Position numbers and translations under genes: made by a program | Shown: positions 10,866 to 21,043 of the stretch, one piece after another | How the letters are laid out: the number at the start of each line of letters is the position of its first letter | Position numbering within the stretch: position 1 is the first letter of the stretch | Notes under the pieces: model-generated | Seen by the model: the letters and a program-made list of their open reading frames with translations, nothing else | What the model was told of the DNA's origin: nothing | Database searches by the model: none | Source: Eunapius fragilis | Lineage: Eukaryota; Porifera; Demospongiae; Spongillida; Spongillidae | Assembly (NCBI GenBank): GCA_963681505.1 | Contig: OY811977.1 | Location: forward strand, 8,358,645-8,422,644 | Length of the DNA: 64,000 nt | Reading direction: 5' to 3'

Positions 10866-11474
10866 CTTCCTGTTAAATAACTATGACTCCGCCCATCTAT
10901 ACACTATACGGCATTTCCGCTTCTTGCAAACGTCTGGTTCTGTTCCCCTTCTTGGATAGTGCACATAGAAATCGAGCGTGTTGGCTCGGTCAAACTGCTT
11001 GAGGTTTAATTCATTTATGCGTGCACAAAGCTACAGAGCATTAAAGTGCACGGAGTCTAGGGCTAGCTTAATATGACATTTGACTTCTGCACACGCACAT
11101 GTTTTGCATAAAGCGCGTAGTCAAGGCTCGGGGACTTGGTTGCACAAAGATCCTTTCTCTAGTCAGCAAATCCGCAACAACACTGCACAGCACGAGTGTA
11201 TCACGCGACCCCTGTAACATCGACCCGCCCACAATACACACCCCAAACATCCCCTCCTCTAAATAAAACAGCATGAATTCTGGCAACTAGTGTTCAATAA
11301 AGTCCTGGTAGCGAGCCGGCTTCCGAACGAGCCGTCCCCATCAGGTTGTAGTTGTCACCCCACGGGATGCTGGCAATACACTGGCTGTACTTCTTGTTTG
11401 GACTGCCTCTTGCTGTACTGCCGATGTAACTGTGTTCCCCTTCGGTATCTCTCTCTCAAGTTCCGCCTCATGCA
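10866..11474. other. Intergenic, nothing recognised
   Basis: No motif is recognised. The AATAAA near 11295 cannot be tied to a gene. Confidence 0.4.
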
Positions 11475-11850
11475 CTATGGGACTCGCTTGTGACTGAGCG
11501 GGACTACTAGTGCCGCTGCTTTGGGTGGCATGGACCTAGATTCCCCGGACGACAGCAGCTCAGAAGCAGGTGCCTGACAAACTTCCTCCAATGGCACTTG
11601 TGGGGCATTTGGTGTTGGTTTTGGAAGCTGCCTGTTTCTATGCAGTAATCTTCCATCGACCTCCTCTATTCCGGATCGATCTGTTAGTTGTTCCAGATAG
11701 TGTCCCCTCATCCACTGGGTCTTCCTAGCTTGCATGTCCTGTACATAAGACAGGTTCTCCCTTCTTCAGTGGTGCCAAACTCCGGCCCTTGCCTTCTTGT
11801 TGAGCTTGTATCTGCCCTTGTCTCTTAATCTTCTTTTCACACATACCATC
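11475..11850 (-). pseudogene. Gypsy integrase C-terminal remnant
   Basis: Two minus-strand frames read in order as the C-terminal end of a gypsy polyprotein. The upstream frame has a basic stretch, then LAPLKKGEPV. The downstream frame has a Trp, then VEQ-like LEQLTDRSGIEEVDGRLLHRNRQ, which resembles the small beta-barrel and R-R-N-R-like end of integrase from A/B-type gypsy elements. A frame change separates them near 11730. No catalytic core or LTR is recognised beside it. This is inference from short motif similarity. Confidence 0.5.
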
Positions 11851-11870
11851 TTGAGATTCCCATAAAATCC

Positions 11871-12079
11871 ATAAGTCACACACACATACACACACAAACA
11901 CACACACACAACCTCAGATCAGAGCAATTGGTGTAATTTAATTCTTCAGAATGCTCTCCATGTGCTTGGCATAGTTGATTGTTTGCCCAAAAGGGGTCAG
12001 GCGACAGTGGGTGTGCTGTCCCCCTACTCTGAGTGCGACTGGAACCAAGGTTACCATTTGGTTAGCCCACACCTTGATG
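11871..12079. other. CA microsatellite and unassigned spacer
   Basis: A CA tract lies at about 11878-11912. Nothing else is recognised. Confidence 0.5.
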
Positions 12080-12240
12080 CTGGTCAGGGTAAGGTGGTTA
12101 GGCCAGGGTAGAAGCCCAAAGGGTGCTGCCTGCCATTGATGAATAAACAAGAACACCTGTACAAGCTCTGCCAATGCACAGGTGGAGAGGTGGGTGGGTA
12201 AGCACTGCAGCTGGTATTTAGCTGAAAACTGAGTGATTGC
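12080..12240 (-). repeat. Inverted partner of 15418-15570
   Basis: The segment GGTAGAAGCCCAAAGGGTGC ... GCCTGCCATTGATG and the adjacent CAATGCACAGGTG are found in reverse complement at 15418-15570. The two copies are 3.2 kb apart in opposite directions. Confidence 0.8.
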
Positions 12241-13785
12241 AGCCCACCCCTACCATCCTTTACATATGACCCGGAAAAACATTTTGGGGACAGTGTGTGT
12301 TAGATTGGGTTTGACTGAAAGTGAAGGAATTAGTTGAACGGAGGTGTGGCATTTCCCAGACTTTTAATGAATGGAAGTGATGCTTCCCAGACGATTATCC
12401 CAGGCTTTAGGCGGGAATAAGCACATTGCTATTGTTCCCATTCACCAAAATATTAAACCAAGTTTTATACATGTAACTACAGTACGTAAACAACCTCTAA
12501 AAATACAAGTACACATTTGGTCCTTTGTGGCCTGGGTAGCCCCACTGATAAATCGAGAGATGATGAACAGGTCTAGAACCATTTATTAAACATCTGGTTA
12601 CAAATGTCTGGTGTTGCCATGAGCACTTCATACACACACATACACACACAGTCACACACAGACACACATAGATACACACACACATAAATGCCATGGGTAG
12701 TCAGTCATTCACACATCAACGTCCGTGCTTTGCTGTTGTAATTTTATTTCCTAATTGTCCACCCACATTGAAGCATAAAACTGCCTCTTTTGTATAAAAT
12801 TTGTATTTCTATTGCTTTTTCTAAATTGTTTTGTGCACTTTATCATGCACACGCATACACACACCATGCATGCACACACACCACGCACATGCACACACAC
12901 ACACACACACTCATGCCATGACCTACAGCAGGGCTGGCATGCCAAAAATGAACCATTTCAATGACACCAATTTTCCACTTATTGCTAAGGTATAGAGGCA
13001 TCAGCTATATGCTGGTCACCACTTTCAGAAATCTAAATACTCAACCCAATACAAACTTTACAGAGGCCCAGTCTAGCCACTATCACTATATGTGTAAGGA
13101 GGTGGTGACAAGCAGAGGCCAGTCTATAGCTGATGCCTCTTTCCATAGGACTCAGCAACAAGTGGAAACACTCACCCCAGATCATAATAATTGGTGTCAT
13201 AAAACAGGCATATTTCGATCTTTGTAGCCTGGCAGCAATGCTGTGTATAGTGTTCGGGGTTTGGATACAGGTCTAGAGCCATGAGCCTTACCAAAGCTTC
13301 TAGCAATACACTGAGGTGAGCTTAAGTAATGGAAATCACTGAGCCTATTGTGGTTAGCAGGCTTATCATGATGGTGGGGTAGTGAATCTATGGCACAAGA
13401 CGAGTCCATGCAGCCAAGTCACAAGATGGATGTGTCAAGGTGACTTCAGGGCAATACATGGAATTACAGAAAGCCAGCTCAGTATCCATAGTGTCGGAGA
13501 TTCTTAGCCTGGATACATGTGCTGTATATTGAAAACCTCAACGGCTAGTATGGGTAATGGTATATGGTTGTGCGCCTACCTACATGTAGCTGCTGGCGTT
13601 ACTCAACCTACTTAGAATCATGGGACATGAGTCCCTAGTGTAGGAGATGGGATATGAGCATCTAGTGGAGGCCATGGGTACATTAGTGAAAGCCAAACAG
13701 GGGGAGTAGGGGGAAAAAATCAACAGAAATTGCATATGAGGTGAAGAGTGAGTGCAAGTGGAGTACCAAGCAGAATGGTGTCAAC
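12241..13785. other. Intergenic with CA microsatellites
   Basis: CA-rich tracts lie at about 12634-12685 and 12850-12912. A short inverted pair, GAGGCATCAGCTATA at 12993 and its complement at 13122, encloses about 130 bp. No gene is recognised; open frames across the CA tracts are artefacts of low complexity. Confidence 0.55.
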
Positions 13786-14121
13786 AAGTGTGTGTGTATG
13801 TGTGTGTGTGTATGTTTGTTTGTTTGTTTGTTTGTGTGTATGTGTTTGTGTATGCATGCCTGTGTGCATAAGTGCGCATTCTCGTAGTGCAGGTTCACAT
13901 GTAAATGTGCACATAGCAACAAGAGACAACAGGGAAATTAGATAATAATTCAAACACAAATTTACAAAGCAGAGGCCTTTTGTGGTGTGTGTGTGTGTTT
14001 GATGGATGACTGCCAAAGCCATTTTTATGGCTGCATATGCACATACATGTATGTTTGTGATTCCTGTGTGTGTGTGTGCATGTGCATGTGAGTGTATGCA
14101 CGAGTGCATGCGCATGTGGGT
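13786..14121 (+). repeat. TG microsatellite cluster, left
   Basis: (TG)n with TTTG and TGCA interruptions. A unit around 14000-14030 (GATGGATGACTGCCAAAGCCATTTT) recurs at 14687-14711 on the far side of a MITE, so the flanks are an old tandem duplication. Confidence 0.85.
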
Positions 14122-14123
14122 TA

Positions 14124-14618
14124 GAAGGGCGGGCCCTACCACCACGTTTGGTCGGGTGGTAGGGCATACCAAGATTTGTGCAGAACAGTTATGTAATATA
14201 TGCTGTGAAATCATCATATTACATGTATATATACACATTTACGTGATAATTATGTGCATACCACCACCATACCAAAATGGCAGAATGGCAAAAACATCTC
14301 TTCCTTCAACAAACGCTATTGCTACATCTAGCTGTTTCATCGTCATAGTTGGGTAGCCCAACTCTTCAGCTGCCTTGGTAACACAATCGCTAATAAAACG
14401 TCTTCGCTTCATCAAACCGCTTAAGTACTTACTGGGTTAAAAAGTATATTTCTAGGAAACCCATAATTATCTCACATCAACCACTAATTGGGTGATAATG
14501 AACCCACTTGAACGCTGCAATTCGATTGGAGCTGCAATGCCCATTGCAGCAGCACAAATCTTGGTATAGGCTTGACACCCTACCACCTGACCAAACGCGG
14601 TGGTAGGGCCCGCCCTTC
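14124..14618. mobile_element. MITE with 60 bp TIRs, TA target
   Basis: The left end GAAGGGCGGGCCCTACCACC and the right end are reverse complements over about 60 bp, continuing through AAACG/CGTTTGGTC and CACAAATCTTGGTAT. Both ends abut TA, which suggests a TA target duplication. It contains a short minus-strand open frame (next entry). Total length is 495 bp. Confidence 0.8.
14239..14412 (-). pseudogene. RecQ-like helicase N-terminal fragment inside the MITE
   Basis: The 57-residue frame has AAEELGYPTMTMKQLDVAI then FVEGRDVFAILPFWYGG. The layout of a Gln-containing helix, an F-V-x-G-R/K-D-V-F block and a following LP-x-x-x-G loop is that of motif 0 and motif Ia/Walker A of RecQ-like helicases. 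The Walker A Lys-Ser is not present: GYGKS is replaced by YGGGMH and the frame stops nine codons after the LP. It is truncated and cannot bind ATP normally. I infer that the MITE is an internal deletion of a larger element that encoded such a helicase near this end, or that it captured the fragment. Confidence 0.5.
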
Positions 14619-14619
14619 T

Positions 14620-14645
14620 ACATGTGTGTGTGTGCATGTGTGTGC

Positions 14646-14686
<41 letters not shown>

Positions 14687-15230
14687 GATGGATGACTGCC
14701 AAAGCCATTTTATTTGTGCATATGCACATATGTTTGTGATTGAATCATGACTCCTGTGTGTGTGCATGTGCATATGGGTGTGTGCATGTGCATGCGGGTG
14801 TGTGCATGTGTGTGTGCATGTGCATGTGGGTGTGTGCATGTGTGGGTGCATGTGTGTGTGTGCATGTGCATGAGTATGTCTAAAAGTGCAAAAGGCAACA
14901 AGAGACCTGTTGGTAATGGGTAATAAAATTGCCAGAGCAAAGAATTTACACAAACAATAAACATGTGACAGCAATTGCAGGTGTATGCGCTTGTGTGTGG
15001 TGTGCATGTGTGCATGCATAAATGTGCACATTGAAACACAAGACAATTTAGAAAAAACGAAGGCTCGAATTGAAATACAAATATAGAAACCAGTGATGAT
15101 AGAATGACTGCTAAAGTATGTGGGTCAACAATTAGGAAATTGCAATAGCAAAGCATTGATGTGTGAATGACTGACTGTCCATGGTATGTGTGTGTGTTGT
15201 GTGTGTGTGTGTAAGTGCACATGGCAACAT
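14620..15230 (+). repeat. TG microsatellite cluster, right
   Basis: (TG)n and TGCATG-type tracts lie at 14620-14690, 14755-14880, 14990-15020 and 15180-15230, between degenerate copies of a unique unit (GACTGCCAAAG/GACTGCTAAAG). Long His/Thr or Cys/Val open frames on both strands are low-complexity artefacts. Confidence 0.85.
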
Positions 15231-15417
15231 CAAAATACACTAAATTCCCCTGGGAAAGCCTCACTTTTCATTCCTGAGCCTAGATGTCTGGGAAAGCCTC
15301 GCCTCCATTTAACTAATTCCCTCACTTTCAGACATACCCCATCTAACACTCTGTCGAAATATTGACACCTGGTATGGTTACAGGTCATACATGTATATAA
15401 AGGATCATAGGGGTGCA

Positions 15418-15570
15418 CTCAGTTTACAGCTAAATGCTGTGCTTAACACCTGTGCATTGGCTTCACTTATACATGTATTGGTACAGGTGTTATTGTTTAT
15501 ACATCAATGGCAGGCAGCACCCTTTGGGCTTCTACCCTGGCCTAACCACCCTACCCTGACCAGAGTCAAG
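15418..15570 (+). repeat. Inverted partner of 12080-12240
   Basis: The reverse complement of the 12 kb copy. It is directly followed by 15575-15650 (inverted copy of 10455-10530) and then by about 15720-15795 (direct copy of 9990-10060). Confidence 0.8.
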
Positions 15571-15574
15571 GGAT

Positions 15575-15795
15575 ACATCGATTTGAATTTTATGTTATAA
15601 AATAAAATCCACAAGATCCATTTTCCTATAGAACGTTTCATATACATAACTTGATGACAACTCAAAAGATGATAAAGCTATCATGACGGACAAAAAAATT
15701 TATATCAATTAGAATTGAAAACAATAACCACAAGTGATATTGAAAATGTAACTGCATAGATGCATGGACTATACAATTGCCACCAAGTAGGGAAA
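15575..15795. repeat. Mosaic of short repeats shared with the 10 kb region
   Basis: The first part is the inverted copy of 10455-10530; the second part is a direct copy of 9990-10060. The order differs between the two regions, which points to independent insertions or rearrangement. Confidence 0.7.
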
Positions 15796-17076
15796 AACTA
15801 CAACTTTCGTTTTCAGTGACCCTAGTTTTATCAACTTAGTTTTGCTATATATCTTCACTAGGGGATAATGGATCCGGATGATTACTGGGATTTACATGTA
15901 CAGTACCCACTCACCCACACGTTTACCCTCACGTTAACAAGCAACTCGCTCCCAACTTGCAACAATATATTCTCGATTCTCTTTTCATTGGAAAGTGCCA
16001 ACGAATAATAAGTAAGTTGTATGTACATGTACGACAGTGCCACACGGTTGTTTCATTGCATTGAAACGTTAACGTTCAACAAAAAGGCTACACCCTTTAA
16101 TACGAAATTTTTTCATAGCAACAGACCTAAATGGTTCTTGTGGATGGACCTTTAAATACAGAGCATTTCGATAAAGTGCCAGCGTTGTCTATGGACAGTT
16201 TCTATAATATCTACTGGTTTTAATGATGTGCATCTCTGGCGGTATATTTCAATCCAGGATGTGACATTAGCTTGCAAATTCAGTGTCATTCTCGACCTAG
16301 TGCAATAAACTTTGGCCTGGTAAAGTGTCTGCCCTTATAAAGTACCTTGAGATTTGATTGAACAATGCAATGCAAAAAGTTAATAGAACTGATGTGACTT
16401 GACCTTATCTCTATATACACATGTAAGCAAACACAATGTTACACAACACAATTCCCTCAGTTTAACAGCAAAAACACATTACGTTGTGCAACAACTATTT
16501 TCCTTATGTCAATGAAATTAGAAAGAAAATGTCAGGACCGATTGCAGACAAGAAAGGGCCAGCTCCAAAGCGTACAAATTCATTGACAATAAACCATGTA
16601 CTATGCCTTCAAATGATGAACTGATCGACATGTATATCACTCGTGCCATAAATGCATTTTGCGAGCGAGTGATTTGCAAGCGCCACACAAGTAACCTATT
16701 AATAATGCTTACGAGTGATTTCTCACGAGCGATTATTGCTCACGCGCTCGCAACTCGTGTGTGACTCGCATGTGATTGTAATAGGAGTGGTACTGTAGCT
16801 TAAGCACCAACCTATAAATGAATTGGACAAGCCAGATATTTTATCAGCCTCGGATTCAAACCTGGAAAACAAAACAACACAATTTTTAAATCATTTTGAT
16901 AGGATCTTATAAATCCTATACATTTTGCTCTATCACACCCAAATCCAAAGCGACATTACAAGATTTCTTTGATCTAAATAATTATCTTTAGTACAGACAC
17001 CAAATACAGAATCTAGCCCTAACTAGCTAAGCTTGGGGGTTCTGAGAGCCCAACAACAAAACACATAGACACTTAC
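15796..17076. other. Intergenic, nothing recognised
   Basis: No coding or repeat feature is recognised, apart from a GC-richer palindromic stretch around 16655-16780 with repeated CGAGTGA/CTCGCA words. Confidence 0.4.
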
Positions 17077-17462
17077 TTCCTCTTTCCTCCATTTGGATCT
17101 CCACAAATCACATGACAGAACCTGCAATTGGCCCCATACCGACAATCTCCTTGATTGAAAAATTTACAGACAGTGTCTCTCTTCACAACACGAGAAAAAA
17201 CTGAAATGAAAATTAAGGTAAAATTAAGTGCCAATAATGTACAGGAGTCAAAATATTGCATGACACTTAAAATGAGCATATGTGTGATATGATGTTAGAA
17301 TGCTAGTGTTAATCACTAGACACTTACTAGTGGGTACATTTCCCCAGCCTTCACCAAAGGTAATGGGGTGAAGGTTCCTGCAGGGTATTTTGCATTTGCT
17401 ATACCCTCCTTTCATGAAAAATGCACAGTTTCTCTTATCTTTATCCATAACACCTGCACAGA
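17077..17462 (-). CDS. CCCH zinc-finger protein, two internal exons
   Basis: Two exons are joined by a 127-base GT-AG intron (17201-17327). The first coding exon is 17462 down to 17328 (TTTCAG acceptor, GTAAGTG donor), with CAFFMKGG then C-x3-C-x3-H (PCRNLH). The second is 17200 down to 17077, with VCKFFNQGDCRYGANCRFCH, a C-x7-C-x5-C-x3-H finger. The codon split at the junction (1+2 bases) keeps the frame open, and exon 2 ends at another GTAAGTG donor. CCCH fingers bind RNA in splicing and mRNA-decay factors; the specific protein is not recognised. The acceptor of the first exon shows that earlier exons should lie upstream, but a minisatellite and a gypsy LTR begin within 200 bp, so the gene may be cut. 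No stop is seen inside the exons. Confidence 0.65.
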
Positions 17463-17529
17463 CTGAAATGAAAGATTGGTTTCAATAATGTACGGATGCT
17501 TCATACACATTTAAACAAAAATGGCAAAC

Positions 17530-17668
17530 AATAGTCAGGGTAACATTGAGTGTAGAGAAGGGTGATCATGAGTGTAGAGAAGGGTGGCCATGAGTGTAGA
17601 GAAGGGTGACCATGAGTGTAGAGAAGGATGACCATGGGTGCAGAGAAGGGTGAACATGAGTACAGAGA
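17530..17668 (-). repeat. 22 bp minisatellite
   Basis: Five or six units of the type GAGTGTAGAGAAGGGTGACCAT end directly at the start of the 5' LTR of the gypsy element. The LTR insertion lies within or at the edge of the array. Confidence 0.85.
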
Positions 17669-17670
17669 AG

Positions 17671-17979
17671 TGTATCCTGACCACTGTGTGGTTGTCATAA
17701 ATAAGGTGTCAAATACTGGTGCAAGATTGCAAGCACAGGCAAGCATAGGCAAGCACATGCAAGCTTAGCTTTGATGGACCAATGGGATTGGTAGAGTTCA
17801 CCTGACAGGAGTCGTGGACAAATCCCATTGGTGGACTTTTCAGTTGTTATGTATTTATACCCTTGCACAGTGTATTGATTGGGTCTGCACTATTATTAGA
17901 TTGTGTAGTGTCCAAAGAGATTGCGATTACCCGATTATCCTTCAGGATTGTGAGGCAGTTGGCTTGTTAGGTTACTACA
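17671..17979 (+). repeat. 5' LTR of G1
   Basis: It starts TGTATCCTGACC and ends TTAGGTTACTACA (TG...CA), and is repeated at 27768-28082. A candidate primer binding site begins three bases downstream (TGGCAATGCGGG at 17982); the matching tRNA was not identified. Confidence 0.9.
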
Positions 17980-18006
17980 TTTGGCAATGCGGGAAAAATA
18001 CTGGCA

Positions 18007-18738
18007 ATGGCGGCACTATCCTTCGGCAGCATTGCAGAATTCGACTCTTCCCAAGAGGAATGGTCAGCGTATGCAGAGAGGTTAGCGCAGTACTTCGTGG
18101 TGAATTGCATCGCAGACGACGACAAGAAAAGAGCAATTTTCGTCAGTGTATGCGGAGCGTCGACCTACAAACTACTGAGAGGACTGGTAGCGCCTCAGAA
18201 ACCTGCGGAAAAGACTTTCACGGAACTAGTCGCGGTCCTCGGTGGACATTTTGATCCAGTTCCTTCAGTAACAGTTTCCAGATACAAGTTTAACACTAGG
18301 GATCGCCAGAAGCCAGAAAGCGTGGCAGCTTTTGTGGCAGAGTTAAGACAGTTGGCAGCTCATTGCAACTTTGCGGCAACTCTGGACGAGATGCTTCGAG
18401 ACAGGCTAGTGTGCGGCATTAACGACAACTGCATCCAACGCAGGTTATTGGCCGAACCCAACCTGACATTCAAGAAAGCTTTGGAGCTAGCGCTAGCTCT
18501 AGAGTCAGCGGAACGTGTCGCAGCGGATCTGACTTCAAAGCCACTACAAAACTCGTGTGATGCAGTGAATGCGGTTGAATGGAAAGGCAGCAAGAGCGGT
18601 TTGTGTTATCGCTGTGGAGGAAAGCATTCGCAAGAAACCTGCAAGTTCAAACAAGCAGACTGCTTCAACTGCGGGAAGACTGGACACATAGCCAAAGCTT
18701 GCAGATTGAAAGCAAAAACGAAGGCGGGAAAGTTTTGA
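18007..18738 (+). CDS. G1 Gag (capsid and nucleocapsid)
   Basis: The 243-residue open frame starts 28 bases after the LTR. The first 175 residues are a helical capsid-like region (EEWSAYAERLAQYF, FTELVAVLGGHFDP, FVAELRQLAAHCNF, DRLVCGI) typical of gypsy Gag proteins, which assemble particles around the RNA. Residues about 200-235 hold two zinc knuckles, CYRCGGKHSQETC (a shortened C-x2-C-x3-H-x4-C) and CFNCGKTGHIAKAC (C-x2-C-x4-H-x4-C). It is the only intact frame of the element. The protease-encoding frame starts upstream at 18579 and overlaps, in the -1 direction relative to gag, as expected for gag-pol frameshifting. Confidence 0.85.
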   Translation: MAALSFGSIAEFDSSQEEWSAYAERLAQYFVVNCIADDDKKRAIFVSVCGASTYKLLRGLVAPQKPAEKTFTELVAVLGGHFDPVPSVTVSRYKFNTRDRQKPESVAAFVAELRQLAAHCNFAATLDEMLRDRLVCGINDNCIQRRLLAEPNLTFKKALELALALESAERVAADLTSKPLQNSCDAVNAVEWKGSKSGLCYRCGGKHSQETCKFKQADCFNCGKTGHIAKACRLKAKTKAGKF

Positions 18739-19522
18739 ACAAAGAAGCCCGACAAGGCAAAGCTAATGTGGTGTCAGCGGATGCGGAAGAGTCTGAGATA
18801 GATATATTAGTCGTTGAGCCTGTTAAAAAGTCCAAACCTATCATGGCGATGGTACGTTTGGAAGGGAAAGTTCTGGAAATGGAAGTTGACACTGGAGCGG
18901 TGATCACTCTGGTCAGCGAAAGGACGTTTATGAAGCTATGGGGAAATAAACGTTTGCTGCAGCCTTTGACAATACAACTGAAGACTTTTACAGGAGAACG
19001 GATCCGGGTTCTGGGGGGCGATGGAGGTAGTTGTCGAGCACAACAGCCAGAAGAAGAAGTTGGAGTTATTTGTGGTGCAAGGTCATGGCCCAAGTCTTCT
19101 GGGAAGGAGCTCGTTGGCGAACCTAAATTGGATGGACTCAGCTGAATATGGTTCATGCGGAAACAAAGCCAAAACTAGCAGAAGTCCTGAACCGACACCA
19201 GGAAGTGTTCAATGAACAACTCGGTGTAATGAAAGGGGTGAAGGTAAAAATAGTAGTGGATGAAAAGGAGAGTCCACAGTTCTTCCGACCTCGCACAGTT
19301 CCACTGGCGTGGAAAGCAAAAGTGGAAAAAGAACTGGACAGGTTGGTGAGCATTGAGCCAGTGAAATTTTCAGACTGGGCTGCGCCAATTGTTCCAGTCA
19401 TCAAGCCTGACGGTTCAATTAGGATTTGTGGTGATTACAAATTGACTGTGAATAAAGTAGCAAAGCTAGAAGCGTATGCACTCCCACACGTGGATGATCT
19501 CTTCGCATTGCTCGCTGGCGGG
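18739..19522 (+). pseudogene. G1 protease and first part of reverse transcriptase
   Basis: The frame open from 18579 to 19145 holds the aspartic protease (MAMVRLEGKVLEMEVDTGAV, with DTG at the active site). A frame change near 19015, in a G run, moves the following KLELFVVQGHGPSLLGRS part to another frame, and a second change near 19120 leads into the third frame from 19148. That last frame has the start of the reverse transcriptase: FRPRTVPLAWKAKVEKELDR, DWAAPIVPVIKPDGSIRICG and LPHVDDLFALLAGG. Coding then stops at the transposon insertion point (19523-19525). The enzyme continues at 25391. Confidence 0.85.
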
Positions 19523-19599
19523 GTAGGGTCAATTCACACTAAATTGTACCACCCTGAATACATCATGCTCTCATATTGGCATACCACTTACATATAATA

Positions 19600-19886
19600 A
19601 GTAAAGAAAAACATTCTCTAACGAGTAAGTTGGTGGGATATAGGAATTGGAGGCAATGGTGGTGTAAAAAGGAGGGGAACAAAGTTTTGAGAAAAGGGTA
19701 AATGAGATAAAAATCCTATATTTAGCACTTCTTTTGGTTGTTGCATGTACATGTGCTAAATATAGGATTTTTATCTCATTTACCCTTTTCTCAAAACCTT
19801 GTTCCCCTCCTTTTTACACCACCATTGCCTCCAATTCCTATATCCCACCAACTTTCTCGTTAGAGAATGTTTTTCTTTACTTGTTT
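19600..19886. repeat. Fold-back element H, copy 1
   Basis: Two arms of about 135 bp are near-perfect reverse complements. From each end they read AGTAAAGAAAAACATTCTCTAA, then GTTGGTGGGATATAGGAATT, TGGTGGTGTAAAAAGGA and AAATCCTATATTTAGCAC. The loop (about 19730-19752) is short. Its RNA would form a long double-stranded hairpin. Confidence 0.9.
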
Positions 19887-20540
19887 CCTCTATTTTTTAA
19901 TTATCAAATATTAATACTGGCAAGTGCGCCCCCCCCCCACCCCCCCTAACCCCCCCCCCCCCCTCCGCTTCAATTACCTTCACGAGCAGACGCCCGCTTT
20001 TGTTTGGAATCACTGTAAGGAACGCGGGAGAATTCAAACACGTCGTCTCTCGCGTCGTCTGCTCTCCTCTTTTGTTTGCACAATTCTAAATATACGAAAT
20101 GTCGCCATGGGAACGCTTCTATTTACCACTACGCATTACGTAATGATTACGTATGTCAGTTTTATGCTTTATTCATACATCTGATACTTGAAGATGGCCT
20201 TCCAGGAGATTCTAAAGCGATTGGTATAATTGGCGCTCTTTAAAACCGTTCCTATCCGGAGTTATACTCACTCACCCGAGAAGAAGAAGACGACGACGAC
20301 GACGACGGAGAAGATTTGGCCTGGGGACGAGGTAAAACACGAACGTTTTTGTTCTCTTAAAGGAAACAGTTTGAAGACTGGAACAAAACATTAAAATGAC
20401 CGTCTTTGCCTTCTGGTTCGATAGGAACAAAGAGCTAAACTATCCGTTTCTTAGTACGCGAGTTATACGCGGGTCGCGTTTTTTAATAATATTCACGACC
20501 CGGGTCAATTCCTATATAGGAACTACTATCGTAGTTCCTG
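19600..20540 (+). mobile_element. Composite repeat H1+R2 in left arm of T
   Basis: The left arm of T is continuous with the right arm only if this block is removed. It is flanked by ATA (19597-19599 and 20541-20543), a 3 bp duplication. It consists of fold-back H1 (19600-19886), a C-rich tract (19927-19970) and repeat R2 (to 20540), which ends in a stem-loop (GAACTAC TATC GTAGTTC). The same H-R combination occurs in reverse at 40749-42291 and 60742-61340, so it moves as one unit. No coding capacity is seen. Inside R2 is a short GAC trinucleotide run (20291-20306). Confidence 0.8.
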
Positions 20541-21043
20541 ATATACTCCCCTGTGATATCAACAAAATTCCCCTACACATGTACATGTATACTCTATGTT
20601 GATCTGTTTATATAATATGGCTTGCTGAATATTTAATTATTTTGGTGACCTTTGTCAATTGAAACATGTGTAGTTTGAGTCCTGACAAGCACAAGTTGGG
20701 CCTTTTGCACACAACAAAGTAGATTATAGAGTGGCACCCATTGCAAGTAAACTTACTTTAATTAATGTTAATAGGTTAATGTTACTATGAATTTTTGATG
20801 AATTTTGAAAGTAGCAAAAAATAACATCCTCCATTTCTTACCATTTTTTTTTAATACATAGCTGCTATTACCCTTAAGGCATTTAACTTGACAGCTTTTG
20901 TGGGAAATAAACTACTGGACTGTAATACCAGTAAAATGACTAGTAGCCATTTAATTGCTTCTTGGTTTGGCTTTGTTAATTGACATAGTCACTATGAGGT
21001 GTTAATGGATGTCATAACAGAGAACCCACAAAATCTAAACTGT

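Noticed and set aside
13786..15230. Long open frames rich in His/Thr or Cys/Val
   Set aside because: They follow CA/TG microsatellites on both strands and have no start context, splice sites or motifs.
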